DNA from: Codonopsis lanceolata
Lineage: Eukaryota; Streptophyta; Magnoliopsida; Asterales; Campanulaceae
Assembly (NCBI GenBank): GCA_013146195.2
Contig: CM028378.1
Coordinates: 41,886,925 to 41,950,924 of the forward strand
Reading direction: 5' to 3'
DNA: 64,000 bases
Positions 10,144 to 21,535 of the stretch are shown here, piece by piece. The position numbers and the translations under genes were made by a program. The stretch's first letter is position 1. Each line of letters begins with the position of its first letter. Below the pieces are notes generated by a model, which saw only the letters and a program-made list of their open reading frames with translations, did not search any database and was not told the origin of the DNA.

Positions 10144-12916
10144 ATGTCTTCCAGCGACGAAACTCATTCAAAGATCAAGGGGCGTAGCTACGATCACGGA
10201 GCCTCAACTGAAAGTGAAGAAAGCTTCGAGATCGAATCCCTCAGTTTTGAAGGAACTAAGATCGATGTGACCTTTACTGCTCCTGGAATGCCCTGCGGCC
10301 AAGACATCGATGAAGGACTCGAGCGAGAAGATGTTCTGAGCTTCAATGTAAAGGGCGATGAGGGTTCTGTCGAAGAGGACAGGCACTCAGGGTCTACATC
10401 CCCAAGCACGAGCGCTCCTCGGGAGAAAAAGAAAAGAATTGTTCGTCGCAAGGGAAAGAATTCTGTAGCCGACGTCCCAGCCTTGATGAAATGGGAAGAT
10501 TTGACAAGCGAGGAAGATGTAACCACCTGGTTTTACTCCCTGGGTATGGACCCCAAAAACTACAGTGTGCGAGCCTTCGATCCGGATATAGAGGAAAAAG
10601 GCCACAATTACCAAGGAGATCGAATGGTTTTTTATTTTGACTTTTTCTTAGTCGGCCTTCGACTTCCGCCGGACCCCTTCATCGTAGAATTTCTCAACCT
10701 GACCAACGCCCTCCCCTGCAACCTGACCCTTACTACAGTAAGGTTTCTGTCGCATACACCGTAGCCTGCAGGCTACTCCGGTTTGAACCCGAAATGACCT
10801 TGTTCAGAAAATTCTTCTTATTCTCACTAGATAAAAAGAATGGGCGCATCACAGGCCACTCCAACCCCAATTACTTCAAGCTGCTAAGCGACAGCCCCAA
10901 TAAAGTCGAGGCCTGGGATAGGAAAGCCTTGCTGGTGGAATCGCGAGTAGGATGACCCTTCACCCCGTATCTATATGATTTAGAAATCCCCAAATACGAC
11001 AAAAACACTTTCCAAGCTAGAGAGGCCCCAATAGCTCTTGCATTCAGAACCCTGCTCGGAGTGAAAGAAGGTAAAGTCGGGCAGGACTAGATACTCGATT
11101 GGTCAACTCTTACATCCGATCTCACCTTCCTTCACCTGGCCGGCGTCATGGACTGGCCTTTAGAAGGGGTAGAACCACGGGTCACCCTCGATGCGGAAAA
11201 ACCCTACCCTTATTGCGCAAATGTCGTGGAGGAAAATTTCCCAGTGAATGCCCTAACTGTGCACGAACTAGAAGAAATTGTACTCCTGCCTTTTCTGCCC
11301 GCGGTCTGGTTGCTTTATACCCTTTTCATTCTGCCTAGTATTTCCATGATCATTATTTCTTCTTAAATCTTTCCTGACTTTTGTTGTTTAAATTTGAAGA
11401 CATGAAGCAATTAAACGATGCGAGCAATTTTTTACAGGCCGCGAAGAAGGGAGCAACAAAAAGTAACACCCAACTGGCCATTCAAAAACCTGCCCCTCTA
11501 CCAACCATTCCTGCCACCACGACGGGACGAGGAGCCAACCGGGGTCGCACGGAAACGAAGCAGGACTGCTACAGTTGTCCCCATTGTGCCTCCTGCCTCG
11601 ACAACAGCCGAACAAACTACTCCAAGCCCCACTCCGGCCCCCGTGACTCGTGTCACCTCCCACACTCTGAGCAAGAGGCCTGCTGTTGATCCTCCTCAGG
11701 AAAGGACAATAAGGCTGCAAACAGAAAAGGCCGAGCAGGCGGCGTTTAGCTCCCAGGCACCTTCATGGCAGCAAGAAAATTTCGTCATGCCTGAATCCTA
11801 GGAAAAGACCAGAGCTCTCATAGCCGAGTTATCTGATGTGCCCGTCCTCGACAAAATCAACATCTAGAAACGTGGAAGGTACCCTGCAACGGTGGGACTT
11901 GGCATAATGAGGAGGCTGCGGTACAGTGGGATCCGAAAAAGGGGTGCTAAGCACTCGAGCTCCGTTCTGGTTAGAGAGATCGGAATGTGTATGGCCGAGG
12001 TAAGAATTTCCCCTTAGTCATCTTATTAATTTGCCTTGAATGTGCATGTTAAATGCTGGCTATAATTGGTTTGCAGATGGCCACAAAGGCCGAACTGGTT
12101 TATGACCGACTAATTGATAACGTCAATTCCAACGCCATCCTGACCAAAGAGAAAAATGAACTGGAAGAGCGTGTCAACTCTCTTTGATCCGAATTCAAAC
12201 TGAGCGAGGAGGCTGTCACTGCTAAGGTGACATAACTTTCAAAGGTTGAGGATGAGAAGAGGACCTTGGAATCTCATCTAGATTTCTCCAAGAAGTCTGA
12301 GGAAACTGCCATAAAGAATATCTCAGCGGTCAGGAAGGATCTACGGACAGCACTGAGCCAGCTCGAAGAGGCCAAGGTTGAAGCTGCTGAGCAGGAGAAA
12401 AGGATAAGGGAAGAGCTTTCCCACCCAAGCGAGGAGCAAAGGCAGGTCATCATTAATGATTTCAAGAACTCTGTCGACTTTACCGCTAGTGTTGAAAATA
12501 AGGCCTACCTCTTCTTCCTTCAAGGGGTTAACCATGGGTTAATGCAGATAGTGTGCATCGGCCTAGAGACTAAGCCCGAGCTGCTCGCTGAATGGGGTAC
12601 TAACCCGCCATTCTGCCCTTCTGCCCTTCTGCTCGGCCCGGCGATGCCTTAGTGCCTTATACCGAAGATAAGCTGGAGTCAATTGCGGAAGCTGATGCTC
12701 AACAAGGGTTGTCTGCCTGGTCCCCCTGAAGCTGCCCAAATCACAGTGACTGAGCTAATGACGTAAATTTAGGTAGCACAGACTCAGGAAGCTACAACCA
12801 TAGCCGTACACGTGGCCGAGGATGATGGAGATGTGGTCGTGATTAAAGAAACTACGAATGAAGAAGCAGCGAACACCTACCAGACCACTCCCCTGGATAT
12901 TCCCTCAGACCATTAA
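10144..12916 (+). pseudogene. antisense extra ORF of a TAT-like element (putative gypsy-type transposon domain family, PF04195-like)
   Basis: An open frame of 206 codons begins at the ATG at 10144 with an acidic, Ser-rich N-terminus and a basic KKKRIVRRKGK stretch. It runs into the segment FFLVGLRLPPDPFIVEFLN, the hallmark start of the 'putative gypsy type transposon' family. The homology continues in shifted frames to about 11330 (SLDKKNGRITGHS..., GVMDWPLEGVEP), then a Pro/Arg-rich linker and a coiled coil (about 12070-12650, LEEAKVEAAEQEKRIREEL). It ends with a TAA at 12914-12916. Stops and frameshifts near 10740, 10955, 11088 and 12187 make it a pseudogene. Such proteins are known as extra ORFs of TAT-lineage gypsy elements; their function is unknown. 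It faces the integrase end at 13441. Confidence 0.7.
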
Positions 12917-13440
12917 GCCTCTTTTCTAGCCTACGCGCCATGACACTTTTATTTCTAACATTTTCTGTGAAACAACTTAACCTTTCCTTTGGCTTGTAAT
13001 ATTGACATTTTTATGCTTTTCAATATCCATGCTTGTGTCTGTTCAATAATTCATAATATTTTTTCAAATCACCAACCCTACGAAAAGGCATAAGTGAGTT
13101 AACGAGATCGAACACCAACCCTTTTTCACGTCCAGAAAAAATTCTTTATAGTGAAAAGGAGAATAATCGAGATAACAGGCTCGAACACCAACCCTCTTTC
13201 ACGAGCAGAGATACCCCTTACTCGTGAAAAAAAAGATAATAATCGAGATAAAAACTGCACATCACTCGAACAACAACTTTTTAATCGAGCAGGAAAACCC
13301 ACGCGCGTTAAAAAGTATAATCGAGGAAACATTAAACGCAACAACTGAGATAAGAAAAAATGAAACCCAAAATAAACTCATTTATTTCTCCCAGCTTACA
13401 ATCAAGTAGAATGGAAAACAAACAACTTACACACTTCCCA
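12917..13440. other. spacer between two convergent ORFs of the TAT-like element
   Basis: Non-coding DNA between the antisense ORF stop and the opposing pol stop. The phrase cgaacaccaaccct(t/c)tttcacg occurs twice (about 13108 and 13181), with related 'aatcgagataa' phrases at about 13166 and 13239. These look like short decayed tandem repeats, common between pol and the 3' ORF of TAT elements. Confidence 0.45.
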
Positions 13441-13520
13441 TCAACGGTAATATTTCTTCAAATGATCTGCGTGCAACGGATGCTTCAGCTCGCTGCCTTC
13501 TTCTATCCGCAACATATAGG
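13441..13520 (-). pseudogene. C-terminal end of the integrase/pol of the TAT-like element
   Basis: Read on the minus strand, this piece gives YMLRIEEGSELKHPLHADHL followed by a short basic-aromatic end and a TGA at 13443-13441. The pattern Gly-x-x-Leu-x-x-Pro-x-x-Ala-x-x-Leu-Lys-Lys-Tyr-Tyr is the usual pol terminus of TAT/Ogre-type gypsy elements. It is cut off at 13520 by the LTR of gypsy-1, so the rest of pol must lie beyond that insertion, in or past the gap. This fragment sets the element orientation as minus. Confidence 0.65.
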
Positions 13521-15208
13521 TGTAACGCCCCAAACTCGGTACCGACACCGCGGTCCCATAATTTGACCACGTCGCTTACAATAACATCTTAAGTCATAAA
13601 TATTCTCAACTCAAAAATAAATAAACCTTAAATAATCTTCAAATAAAGTCAAATAACCCAATAAACTTTACTACAAACTTGATGCTAAATAAAAGTAAAT
13701 CATTTTTAATAAATCATCATTTATTTTAAATAATGTCTAGATCCAAAATCTCTCGGAACCGTCAACATGGTTTATCCGAGTTAAGTCTTCTCATAATTCC
13801 TACTCATTACCTGAAGAAGGAGAATTTGAAAGAAAAAGGGTGAGCGAACAATGCCCAGTAAGATCATATACAACCCATCTGGTTACTAAAGAGGAGTTGA
13901 CTAGAATAAATCAAAGAGGAATAAATTTCAATATTCAAAGTTTACAATTCAAGTATCGATAAGCGGAAGCAATTTATCAAATTTTCAATTCAAAATAAAA
14001 AAGGAGGTCAAATGAAAATTTAACAACAAAACGACTCGAGTGATCAACCGTCCCATACCGATTGGAGACAGTAAATTACTCACAGAATCACATGATCATA
14101 AAACAATTTTTAAATATTTACTCCGAAGAGTATCGATAAGCAGTTCAATAATTACTCAGAAGAGTATCGATAATTCGATCATGTTTGGTATATCCGGATA
14201 ACCATATACCACTAGCTAGGTGGTATTCGATAAGTTCGATCATTCAATAATTATGCCCACAATTTAAGTGGCATTCGATAGACATAAAAATCAGTTTAAT
14301 GATCATGGAAGAATTTCAAGGAAACGATAATCAAATTTCACTACAAGGGTCATGCATCAAAAAAAAATTATGCATCGCCAAAATTTTGCATCGCAACAAT
14401 CATAAATTTCATGTAGGAAGAATAATAACTAACATGAAATTCAATAATTAAGTGAAGTCAAATGCAAATCAATTCATGATTTTCAAAGAAGTACAATCGA
14501 CGGAATTCAAATCAAATACCGACCCAAGTCGGCAAGTAAAGGAACCTATTAATGCAAAACTTCCACCGAAATTATTGGGCTGTGGGATGTGGAAATTATC
14601 AGTTCCTTTCTTTCTTACTCCTTCCAGTACCCCGCCTCCTTTTTCTTCTTTCTTTTTCATTTTTCCGCCATTCCCTTCCTCTCTGTTCTCTGTTCTCTTC
14701 TCTCTCTCTCTTTTCCTTTTTTTTTTTTTACAGCAAGCAAGACAACCCTCACTTCATCTCCCCCTCTCTAATCTCTTTCTTTTCGTTCTTAGCCCCAGTA
14801 CGCACACACACACCACAATTTATTTCTTTGTCTCAATAGGAGAATCAAACCTTGCAATTAGAACGGAAGAAACAATATTTTACCTCCGATCACGATTTGC
14901 GATATCGTCTAACGATAATTCGGTGCGTCACTGATTCCTTCCACCCGAAGATCTCGCCGACGACTTCCTGTCCGTGCTCCCTCTCTCACTGTCGTATCTC
15001 TCTCTCAATTTTCTAAAAGAACACCCAAAGTAATCCAAGTTTGTTCCAACCCTCTTTATACCCATTAATGGTAACGAACTCTTTCCCCGAGTTCATCCGA
15101 ACTCTTGATCTTCCGGCCGACATTCCCTTTCTTTTATTTTTGGTACAGAGAACCGAATTTCTTTCTCTTCCATTCATTTCATTTAATTTATAACTATTAT
15201 TACTATTA

Positions 15209-15290
<82 letters not shown>

Positions 15291-15316
15291 TTAAATGGAA
15301 AATTTGGGGTATTACA
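13521..15316 (-). repeat. 3' LTR of gypsy-1
   Basis: 1796 bases beginning TGTAACGCCCC and ending GGGGTATTACA on the plus strand, the same termini as the gypsy-2 LTR. A minus-strand polypurine tract (AAGGGGGTGAGAG) abuts it at 15317. Inside are several 'gagtatcgataa' and 'attcgataag' repeats (13950-14290), a pyrimidine-rich leader-like stretch (14610-14840) and an (ATT)n microsatellite (about 15207-15290). Long frames here come from the low-complexity tracts and are not genes. Confidence 0.85.
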
Positions 15317-15365
15317 CTCTCACCCCCTTAAAAGAAGTTTAGTCCTCTAAACTTAGCGTACCTCA

Positions 15366-16444
15366 TTAGTCGAAGAGATTTGGGTATTTTCCTCGCATAT
15401 CCTCCTCGAGTTCCCATGTTGCCTCCCTCTCTGTATGATTAGTCCACTGTACTTTCACATATGGAATAGTTCGTCTTCTTAGCACTTGATCCTTTCGATC
15501 CACTATACGAATTGGTTGCTCGTCGTAACACAAATCTTCTCGTAGTTGTAATGGTTCAAAAGCAATCACGTGACTTGGATCTGGGACATACTTTCTCAAC
15601 ATCGACACATGAAACACGTTGTGGACCCCGGATAATGTTGGTGGTAATGCAAGCCTGTAAGCAACTTCTCCCACCCGGTCTAAAATTTCAAAAGGTCCTA
15701 CAAATCTTGGGCTGAGTTTCCCTTTAACGCCGAATCTCATAACTCCTCTGGTCGGTGAAACTTTAAGAAAGACATGATCTCCCACTTCAAATTCAAGCTC
15801 ACGACGACGCTTATCTCGCATATGATTTACGTCGCCGACTCGTGCCATAAGAAGTTTCTTTTGATCAACCGCACTTTATCTCGACGTACTAGTTCGGTCC
15901 CAAAGTTTTCGCCGACTTCATCCGAACACGTAGGCGATCTACACTTTCTTCCATATAATGCTTCGTACGGTGCCATATCAATACTTGCATGAAAGCTGTT
16001 ATTATATGTAAACTCAATTAATGGCAGATGGTCATCCCAATTCCCTTGCAAATCTAAGGTACAGGATCTCAGCATGTCCTCTAATGTCTGTATGGTTCGT
16101 TCGGATTGACCGTCAGTCTGTGGGTGGAACGCCGTACTCATACTCAAATTCGTGCCCAAAGCCTTCTGTAAGCTGCCCCAAAACTTTGAAGTAAAACGGG
16201 CGTCGCGATCTGACACTATGGAAACTGGAATCCCATGTAACCTGATAATTTCATCAATATACAACTTTGCTAACTTCTCCAAGGATTCAGTGATCTTAAA
16301 GGCAAGGAAGTGAGTTAACTTGGTCAATCGGTCTACAATAACCCAAATTGCGTTGTGCCCATTCTGCGTTCTAGGTAATCCCACCACAAAATCCATCGTG
16401 ATGTGTTCCCACTTCCATTCGGAAATCGGCATTGACTGTAACAT
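15366..16444 (-). pseudogene. gypsy-1 integrase with chromodomain-like C-terminus
   Basis: Two overlapping minus-strand frames (16444-15827 and 15848-15366), joined by a frameshift near 15840. The first holds the catalytic core: ITMDFVVGLP (first Asp), SIVSDRDARFTSKFW (second Asp), STAFHPQTDGQSERT and the Glu-containing helix after it. The second holds the GPF module (RFVGPFEILDRVGEVAYRL). It ends in the segment TIPYVKVQWTNHTEREATWE, a chromodomain-like tail of the Tekay/Del group that is thought to guide insertion into heterochromatin (family knowledge). The frameshift prevents a complete protein. Confidence 0.85.
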
Positions 16445-16504
16445 TCCCCCAGGTCGTTGATGTTCACTCTTGACCTGTTGACAAACTAAACACTTAGAGA
16501 CAAA

Positions 16505-17221
16505 TTATGCAATTTCTCTTTTCATATTCTCCCACCAAAACGTCTCTTTTACATCTCGATACATTTTTGTACTCCCCGGATGTACCGCAAACCTTGAATT
16601 ATGAGCCTCTTCTAACACCTCCCTTTTCAACTCCGGGTCAGATGGAACACAAATTCTTCTTCCAAAGCGTAAGATACCATCCCCTCCAAGTCGAAAATTT
16701 ATCTGAGCTCCCATCTCTACTCCTTTAGAAATTTTTACTAACGTCGGGTCAACTTTCTGGGCTATCTTAATCCTTTCTAGTAACGACGATTGCAGGCTCA
16801 AACGTGCCAAATATCCTTTTCCTCCTCTTACTCGTACTTTTAAACCCAAGTTTTTGATATCTTCGAGAATACCCTTTTCCCTAGTCAGCATCTTTGCCAA
16901 CTTTCCTCTGCTCTTACGACTCAAGGCATCGGCCACCACATTGGCTTTGCCAGGATGGTACAAAATGGTGCAATCATAGTCTTTTAACAATTCTATCCAC
17001 CTTCTCTGCCTCATGTTCAATTCTTTTTGGGTAAAAATGTACTTAAGACTCTTGTGATCTGTGTAGATCTCGCACGTCACGCCATACAAGTAATGTCTCC
17101 AAATCTTCAATGCAAATACCACAGCAGCTAGTTCTAGATCGTGGGTCGGGTAGTTTTTCTCAAATTCTTCAACTGCCGCGATGCATAGGCGATCACCTTC
17201 CCATTTTGCATTAGGACACAC
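16505..17221 (-). pseudogene. gypsy-1 RNase H and integrase zinc-binding region
   Basis: A 238-codon frame with the RNase H core (YGVTCEIYTDHKSLKYIFTQ, then LNMRQRRWIELLKDYDCTI and HPGKANVVADALSRK). It continues into the N-terminal integrase region (VLEEAHNSRFAVHPGSTKMY), which provides the His pair of the HHCC zinc site. The Cys pair follows after a stop near 16505. Stops separate it from both the reverse transcriptase and the integrase core. Confidence 0.82.
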
Positions 17222-17285
17222 CCCAAACCTTTTAAGGAAGCATCACTATAGATTACAAATCCATCATTGCGACTGCAGGTGAGAA

Positions 17286-18035
17286 TTAGTGCTTAGAAAC
17301 CAATCTTTTCTTTAATTCTTGGAAGCTGGACTCACAGTCATCTGTCCACACGAATTTTACATTCTTCTGAGTTAACTTAGTCAAGGGCGTTGCTATTTTT
17401 GAGAATCCTTCCACAAATCGGTGATAATATCCTGCCAAACCCAAGAAACTCCTAACTTCTGTTGCGGTCGTTGGTCTTTCCCAACTCATTACTGCTTCAA
17501 TCTTGGCTGGGTCTACCGAAATGCCGCCCTTTGACACTACATGACCCAAGAAAGTTACTTCCTCCATCCAAAATTCACATTTTTTAAATTTGGCGTACAT
17601 CTTCTCTTCCCTCAAGATTTGGAGTATGCACCTCGTGTTGCTCGTGTCTTCACGGGTCTTCGAGTAAATCAGTATATCATCTATAAATACGATCACACAA
17701 TGGTCCAAGAATCTCCTGAAAATCCTATTCATGAGATCCATGAAAGCAACTAGGGCATTCGTAAGTCCAAAAGGCATCACCAAAAATTCATAATGTCCAT
17801 AGCGAGTCCGAAAGGCAGTCTCCGGAATATCCTCCTTCCTGACTCTCAGCTGATGATATCCTGAGCGAAGATCAATTTTTGAAAAATAGCATGCTCCGTG
17901 CAACTGATCAAACAAGTCATCAATTCTAGGTAGTGGGTACTTATTCCTTATCGTAACCCGATTGAGTTCACGGTAATCAATACACAGTCCATACTTCCAT
18001 CCTTCTTCTTCACGAAGAGCACTGGAGCACCCCAA
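17286..18035 (-). pseudogene. gypsy-1 reverse transcriptase
   Basis: A frame with the usual gypsy RT blocks: LCIDYRELNRVTIRNKYPLP, FSKIDLRSGYHQLRV, the LVMPFGLTNA segment, the catalytic FIDDILIYSKT, and the thumb/connection segment FLGHVVSKGGISVDPAKIEA. It overlaps the protease frame by 88 bases in a different phase, a frameshift at about 18000. The expected Pro-Ala in LTNAPA is altered (LTNALV). It is inactive as it stands. Confidence 0.85.
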
Positions 18036-18772
18036 GGCGAAACGCTTGGCCTAATCAGATCTTTCTCTAATAGCTCTTGTAACTGTTCTTTTAACTCTTT
18101 AAGTTCAGCTGGCGCCATTCTATTCGGTGCTTTAGAAATAGGCGCCGTCCCAGGCGCTAATTCAATTCCAAACTCTACTTCTCGCTCAGGTGGAATACCG
18201 GGCAAATCTTCAGGAAATACATCATTAAACTCCTTAACTACTGCGAGCGACTCTAGTGTGACCCCTTCCTTTCGATTATCAATAATGGAGGCCAAGAAGC
18301 CTTGACAACCCTTCCTTAGAAGTCTTCTTGCCTTCAGAGAAGAAATAAGGCCAGATAAAACCGTCGATTTAGATCCCTTAAAACGAAATTCTGTCTCACC
18401 TGGTATGCAAAATACCACTTCCTTCTCAAAACAATCAACCTTAGCATGAAACGCTGACAACCAATCCATGCCTAAAATTAGATCGAAGTCCTGGATATCT
18501 AAAGGCAGTAAGTCAATAGGCATCTCTCTATCTTCTAGCATCAAAGAACACGACTTATATATTTCAGTGACAGGGATGGATTCCTTAGTAGGTGTATCTA
18601 TCACTAAATCCACTTCCAAGCTTTGGGAAGACAGTTCCATACGACGTGCAAGTGAGGTACTTATTATCGAGTGTGTGGCACCAGGATCGATTAATGCATA
18701 AACTTCACTAGAGTAAAGTCGAACGGTACCTGTCACCACGTCATTTGTGGCTCTGGCATCTCGGGCTGTCAT
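17948..18772 (-). pseudogene. gypsy-1 protease and start of reverse transcriptase
   Basis: The frame starts in the gag-protease linker (MTARDARATNDVV) and contains the aspartic protease site ALIDPGATHSIIST, where the D-x-G core is kept. Next comes the flap-like region with LILGMDWLSAFHAKVD, then the EFNDVFPEDLPGIPPEREVE block that begins the RT domain. It runs to SPWGAPVLFVKKKDGSM before the frame is lost. The DPGATHS form is common in this group and is not by itself damage. Confidence 0.82.
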
Positions 18773-20092
18773 TGCAAAAATTCTTCCTTGTCCCCTTGGT
18801 TTGGCCTTTTCCTCCCCATTTGCTCCTTGGTTATTACCAACTTTCGGTGGTTCTGAGCAATCTCTAGATTTATGTCCTACCTTTCCCCAGTTGAAACATG
18901 CCCCCTTAGTCCAAAAACATGACTCCGTTCTATGTTTTCCTCCACATACGCCACAAGCTTGATTATTGTTAAGGTTGGTATTCAGAATTACGCCACCGAT
19001 TACGGTTTTGACCTTGATTACGATTACGCCCCGGTGCTTTGGTTTGGACCTTGATTTTGCCTACTCCACCGATTCTACTGATTATTCTGATTAAAGTTCC
19101 GATCAGATGCGGTTGAACCCCCTGTTGTTGTTGTTCTCTATGTTCTTCCTTTTATTCTCATTATTACTTCCTTGGTAGCCCGACCGATCAGAGTTTTTCC
19201 AATACTCTCAAAATTTCTCTTCTTCTCATCCTTCTTTTCTCTAATAGTCTTTTGATAATCGCTCCAATATCTAGCTCGGTCCATGACTTCGGCGTACAGA
19301 CGCTCAGAATCAAAAGCGATCAACCGATGGCTAATTCCTCCATTGAGGCCCCTCTCAAACATTTCCCTGCCTTTTGCTTGTCATTCTCACGAGCCCTCGA
19401 GCGCATTTCGACAACTATGTGAACTTCATGGCATACTCATCTATCCGTCATCTTTCCTTGCTCCGCATTGAGGAATTCTATCAAGTTATTATCCTCAAGC
19501 ACGCCTCCGGAAAATATTTCTTATTAAAGACTCAAGAAATGTTTCCCAAGTGTATTCTCCTAACCCATTTGCTCAAAGAATCCTTAATTCCGATTCCCAC
19601 CATTGATTTGCTTCCCTCGAATTTGAACGTTGCAAGAGTAACTCGCCACTTGTGAGAGTCATAGTCCTAAAATCTTGTTCATGCTTTCAATCCATACCCG
19701 CCATCGGTTCCCCGGTGCTCGAAAGTCCGAGGGCTTTCTTGGAAGATGTCCAATGGGTCCTTTACTATTGGTCCGTTACGTGTCGCAGTTGGTTGTGGGT
19801 AGTAGCCGCTACGACGCCGCGCAGTGTATTTCTCGGTGCTCCGTGTTGGATTATCTTGGTTCCTATTTCACCGTGGCTTGTGCTATAGTTTGAGTAGCTA
19901 AAGAGCGTAGGTTCTATCAAGCCGTACGCTGTTGCATTAGATTGGGTTGCACGCTGGTTCATTGGCATTTACGCTTGGTGCGATACGCTATATTCTCCCA
20001 CACTCTCTCGAAATGGAGTTCACCGCGACCCTAGAGCCTGAGTACCCCTACCACGCCCACGACCACGAGCCCCAGCGACCTCCTCGTGCCAT
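18773..20092 (-). pseudogene. gypsy-1 gag, heavily decayed
   Basis: The start ATG (20092-20090) precedes a Gly/Arg-rich N-terminus, as in gypsy-2. The central capsid region survives only in pieces; for example the frame 19362-19138 matches the gypsy-2 segment RGLDGRISHRLVA. The zinc knuckle at about 18890 reads CFNWGKVGHKSRDC, with Trp where the second Cys of CCHC should be. Many frameshifts occur between 19380 and 20090. Gag is therefore clearly dead. Confidence 0.7.
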
Positions 20093-20298
20093 TAGGTACC
20101 GAGATGGAAACGTTGAGACGTCAATAAGGTTTAGGGTCACTACTTTATAGTGGCATAGTTCGATCAAGATGACATCATAAGACAATTTGGTATACACCGC
20201 CAAGTTCTAAGGAGTACACTATACAAAATTACACATTCATACACAAAAAAAAAACAAATTCATTTATTTCAAATTTCATTTAATTTCGATAAACAAAA
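20093..20298. other. leader of gypsy-1 up to the gap
   Basis: AT-rich non-coding sequence upstream of gag on the minus strand. It is cut by the N run before any primer binding site or 5' LTR appears. Confidence 0.5.
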
Positions 20299-20398
20299 NN
20301 NNNNNNNNNNNNNNNNNNNNNNNNNNNNNNNNNNNNNNNNNNNNNNNNNNNNNNNNNNNNNNNNNNNNNNNNNNNNNNNNNNNNNNNNNNNNNNNNNN
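20299..20398. other. assembly gap, 100 N
   Basis: Exactly 100 N, the usual placeholder for a gap of unknown size. It separates the 5' side of gypsy-1 from the 5' side of copia-1. Both 5' LTRs and the remainder of the TAT-like element are missing at this point, so adjacency across it should not be trusted. Confidence 0.98.
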
Positions 20399-20455
20399 AA
20401 ATCAAGAAGTGATTCAATCAAGATATATTCCTTTTCCTCAGATCAAGCAGCTTCA

Positions 20456-21535
20456 ATGGCTTCCAACAATTGTAAGACTTCCAATAATGGCGAATCTGAG
20501 AACAATCGTGAAACCGAGCTTCGTCCAGATGAGAATGAACCAGATGAAGATGATTTCGTTGATGAGTATGACATCGAGGTATCTACAATTCAACTTCATC
20601 CAACACATCCATTGTTTTTACAACCTAACGATCATGATTCTTATTTCACAAATCCTTACCGATACGGTTAATTTTGGTCAATGGAGGAGATCTAATATCA
20701 TAGCCCTATTAGCCAAGAATATTTAATGGTGGTAATAAGAAACCCCAGTCTACGTCTAAATACCTAAGTCAGTGGGAAAGATGTAATCATATGATCATTT
20801 CTTGGCTATTAAATGTGGTTTCTCCTGAAATCAAATCCAGTGTAGTATATCTAGATACAGCCAAGGCTATTTGGGAAGATTTAAACATTAGGTTCTCTCA
20901 CAACAATCTACCAAAAGTGTTTCAGATCAGGAAAAATTTGATTGATTGTCATCAAAGCAGTATGAGTGTTTCTGCCTATTTCACTAGATTTAGAGCTATA
21001 TGGGATGAGCTCTTAAGTCATGCTAGTATTCCTAGGTGCTCCTGCAACTGTACTTGTGGAACTGTTCAGAAACAAGAGGAGTATGAACATGAGCAGATGT
21101 TGATCCAGTTCCTGATGGGATTGGATGATTCTTTTACAATAACTATTAACTAGAGGCCAGATTATGGTGATGACACCTTTACATAGTCTAACTAAGGCTA
21201 CAAATATTTTGACTCAAGGAGAGAGTCAAAGGACTCACAAATCTGGGGGAGGACCAAATGTTGAAAACATTTCAGCAGTGTTGATGAGTAACACTAATTA
21301 CAAAAACTTTAAAAACAATATTAGCCATAATACAAGTGGAGGAGGCACACAGATTCCAAGAGGAAATGGAGGGAATGTAGGAAATGAGGAATGCAGAAAT
21401 GGTCCCAAGAAGAAACTCGTGTGATTATTGTCACATCAAAGATAAGTGTTTCTTCTTACATGGATATCCAATGGCATGCTCTTCATGGAACCAAACCCGA
21501 TGTGCTAGGATGCCAAAACACAAGACTAAAGGGGT
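20456..21535 (+). pseudogene. copia-1 gag
   Basis: The start ATG (20456) opens an acidic N-terminus of about 70 residues. After frameshifts near 20670-20790 the frame 20791-21153 carries the conserved gag blocks (LDTAKAIWEDLNIRFSHNN, YFTRFRAIWDELL, EEYEHEQMLIQFLMGLDDSF), seen also in copia-2. Near 21424 the zinc knuckle is shortened: CDYC is followed by DKCFFLHGYP with the Gly-His part missing. Stops and frameshifts break it throughout. Confidence 0.8.

Larger units (their letters stand above)
13521..20298 (-). mobile_element. gypsy-1: Tekay/Del-like chromovirus, 5' end lost at the assembly gap
   Basis: A minus-strand Ty3/gypsy element with, from right to left, gag, protease, reverse transcriptase, RNase H, integrase with a chromodomain-like tail, polypurine tract and 3' LTR. 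It is inserted into the TAT-like element at 13520/13521. The 5' LTR and primer site are not seen because the sequence runs into 100 N. All reading frames are broken, so it is not autonomous. Gypsy-2 (27151-35767) belongs to the same group. Confidence 0.85.

Noticed and set aside
14452..15350. Long plus-strand frames, including one of 160 codons and one rich in Ile
   Set aside because: They lie inside the gypsy-1 LTR and arise from pyrimidine-rich and (ATT)n tracts.
18690..18720. DPGATHS in the gypsy proteases as a lost active site
   Set aside because: The Asp and Gly are kept, both elements share the form, and it is common in this lineage.
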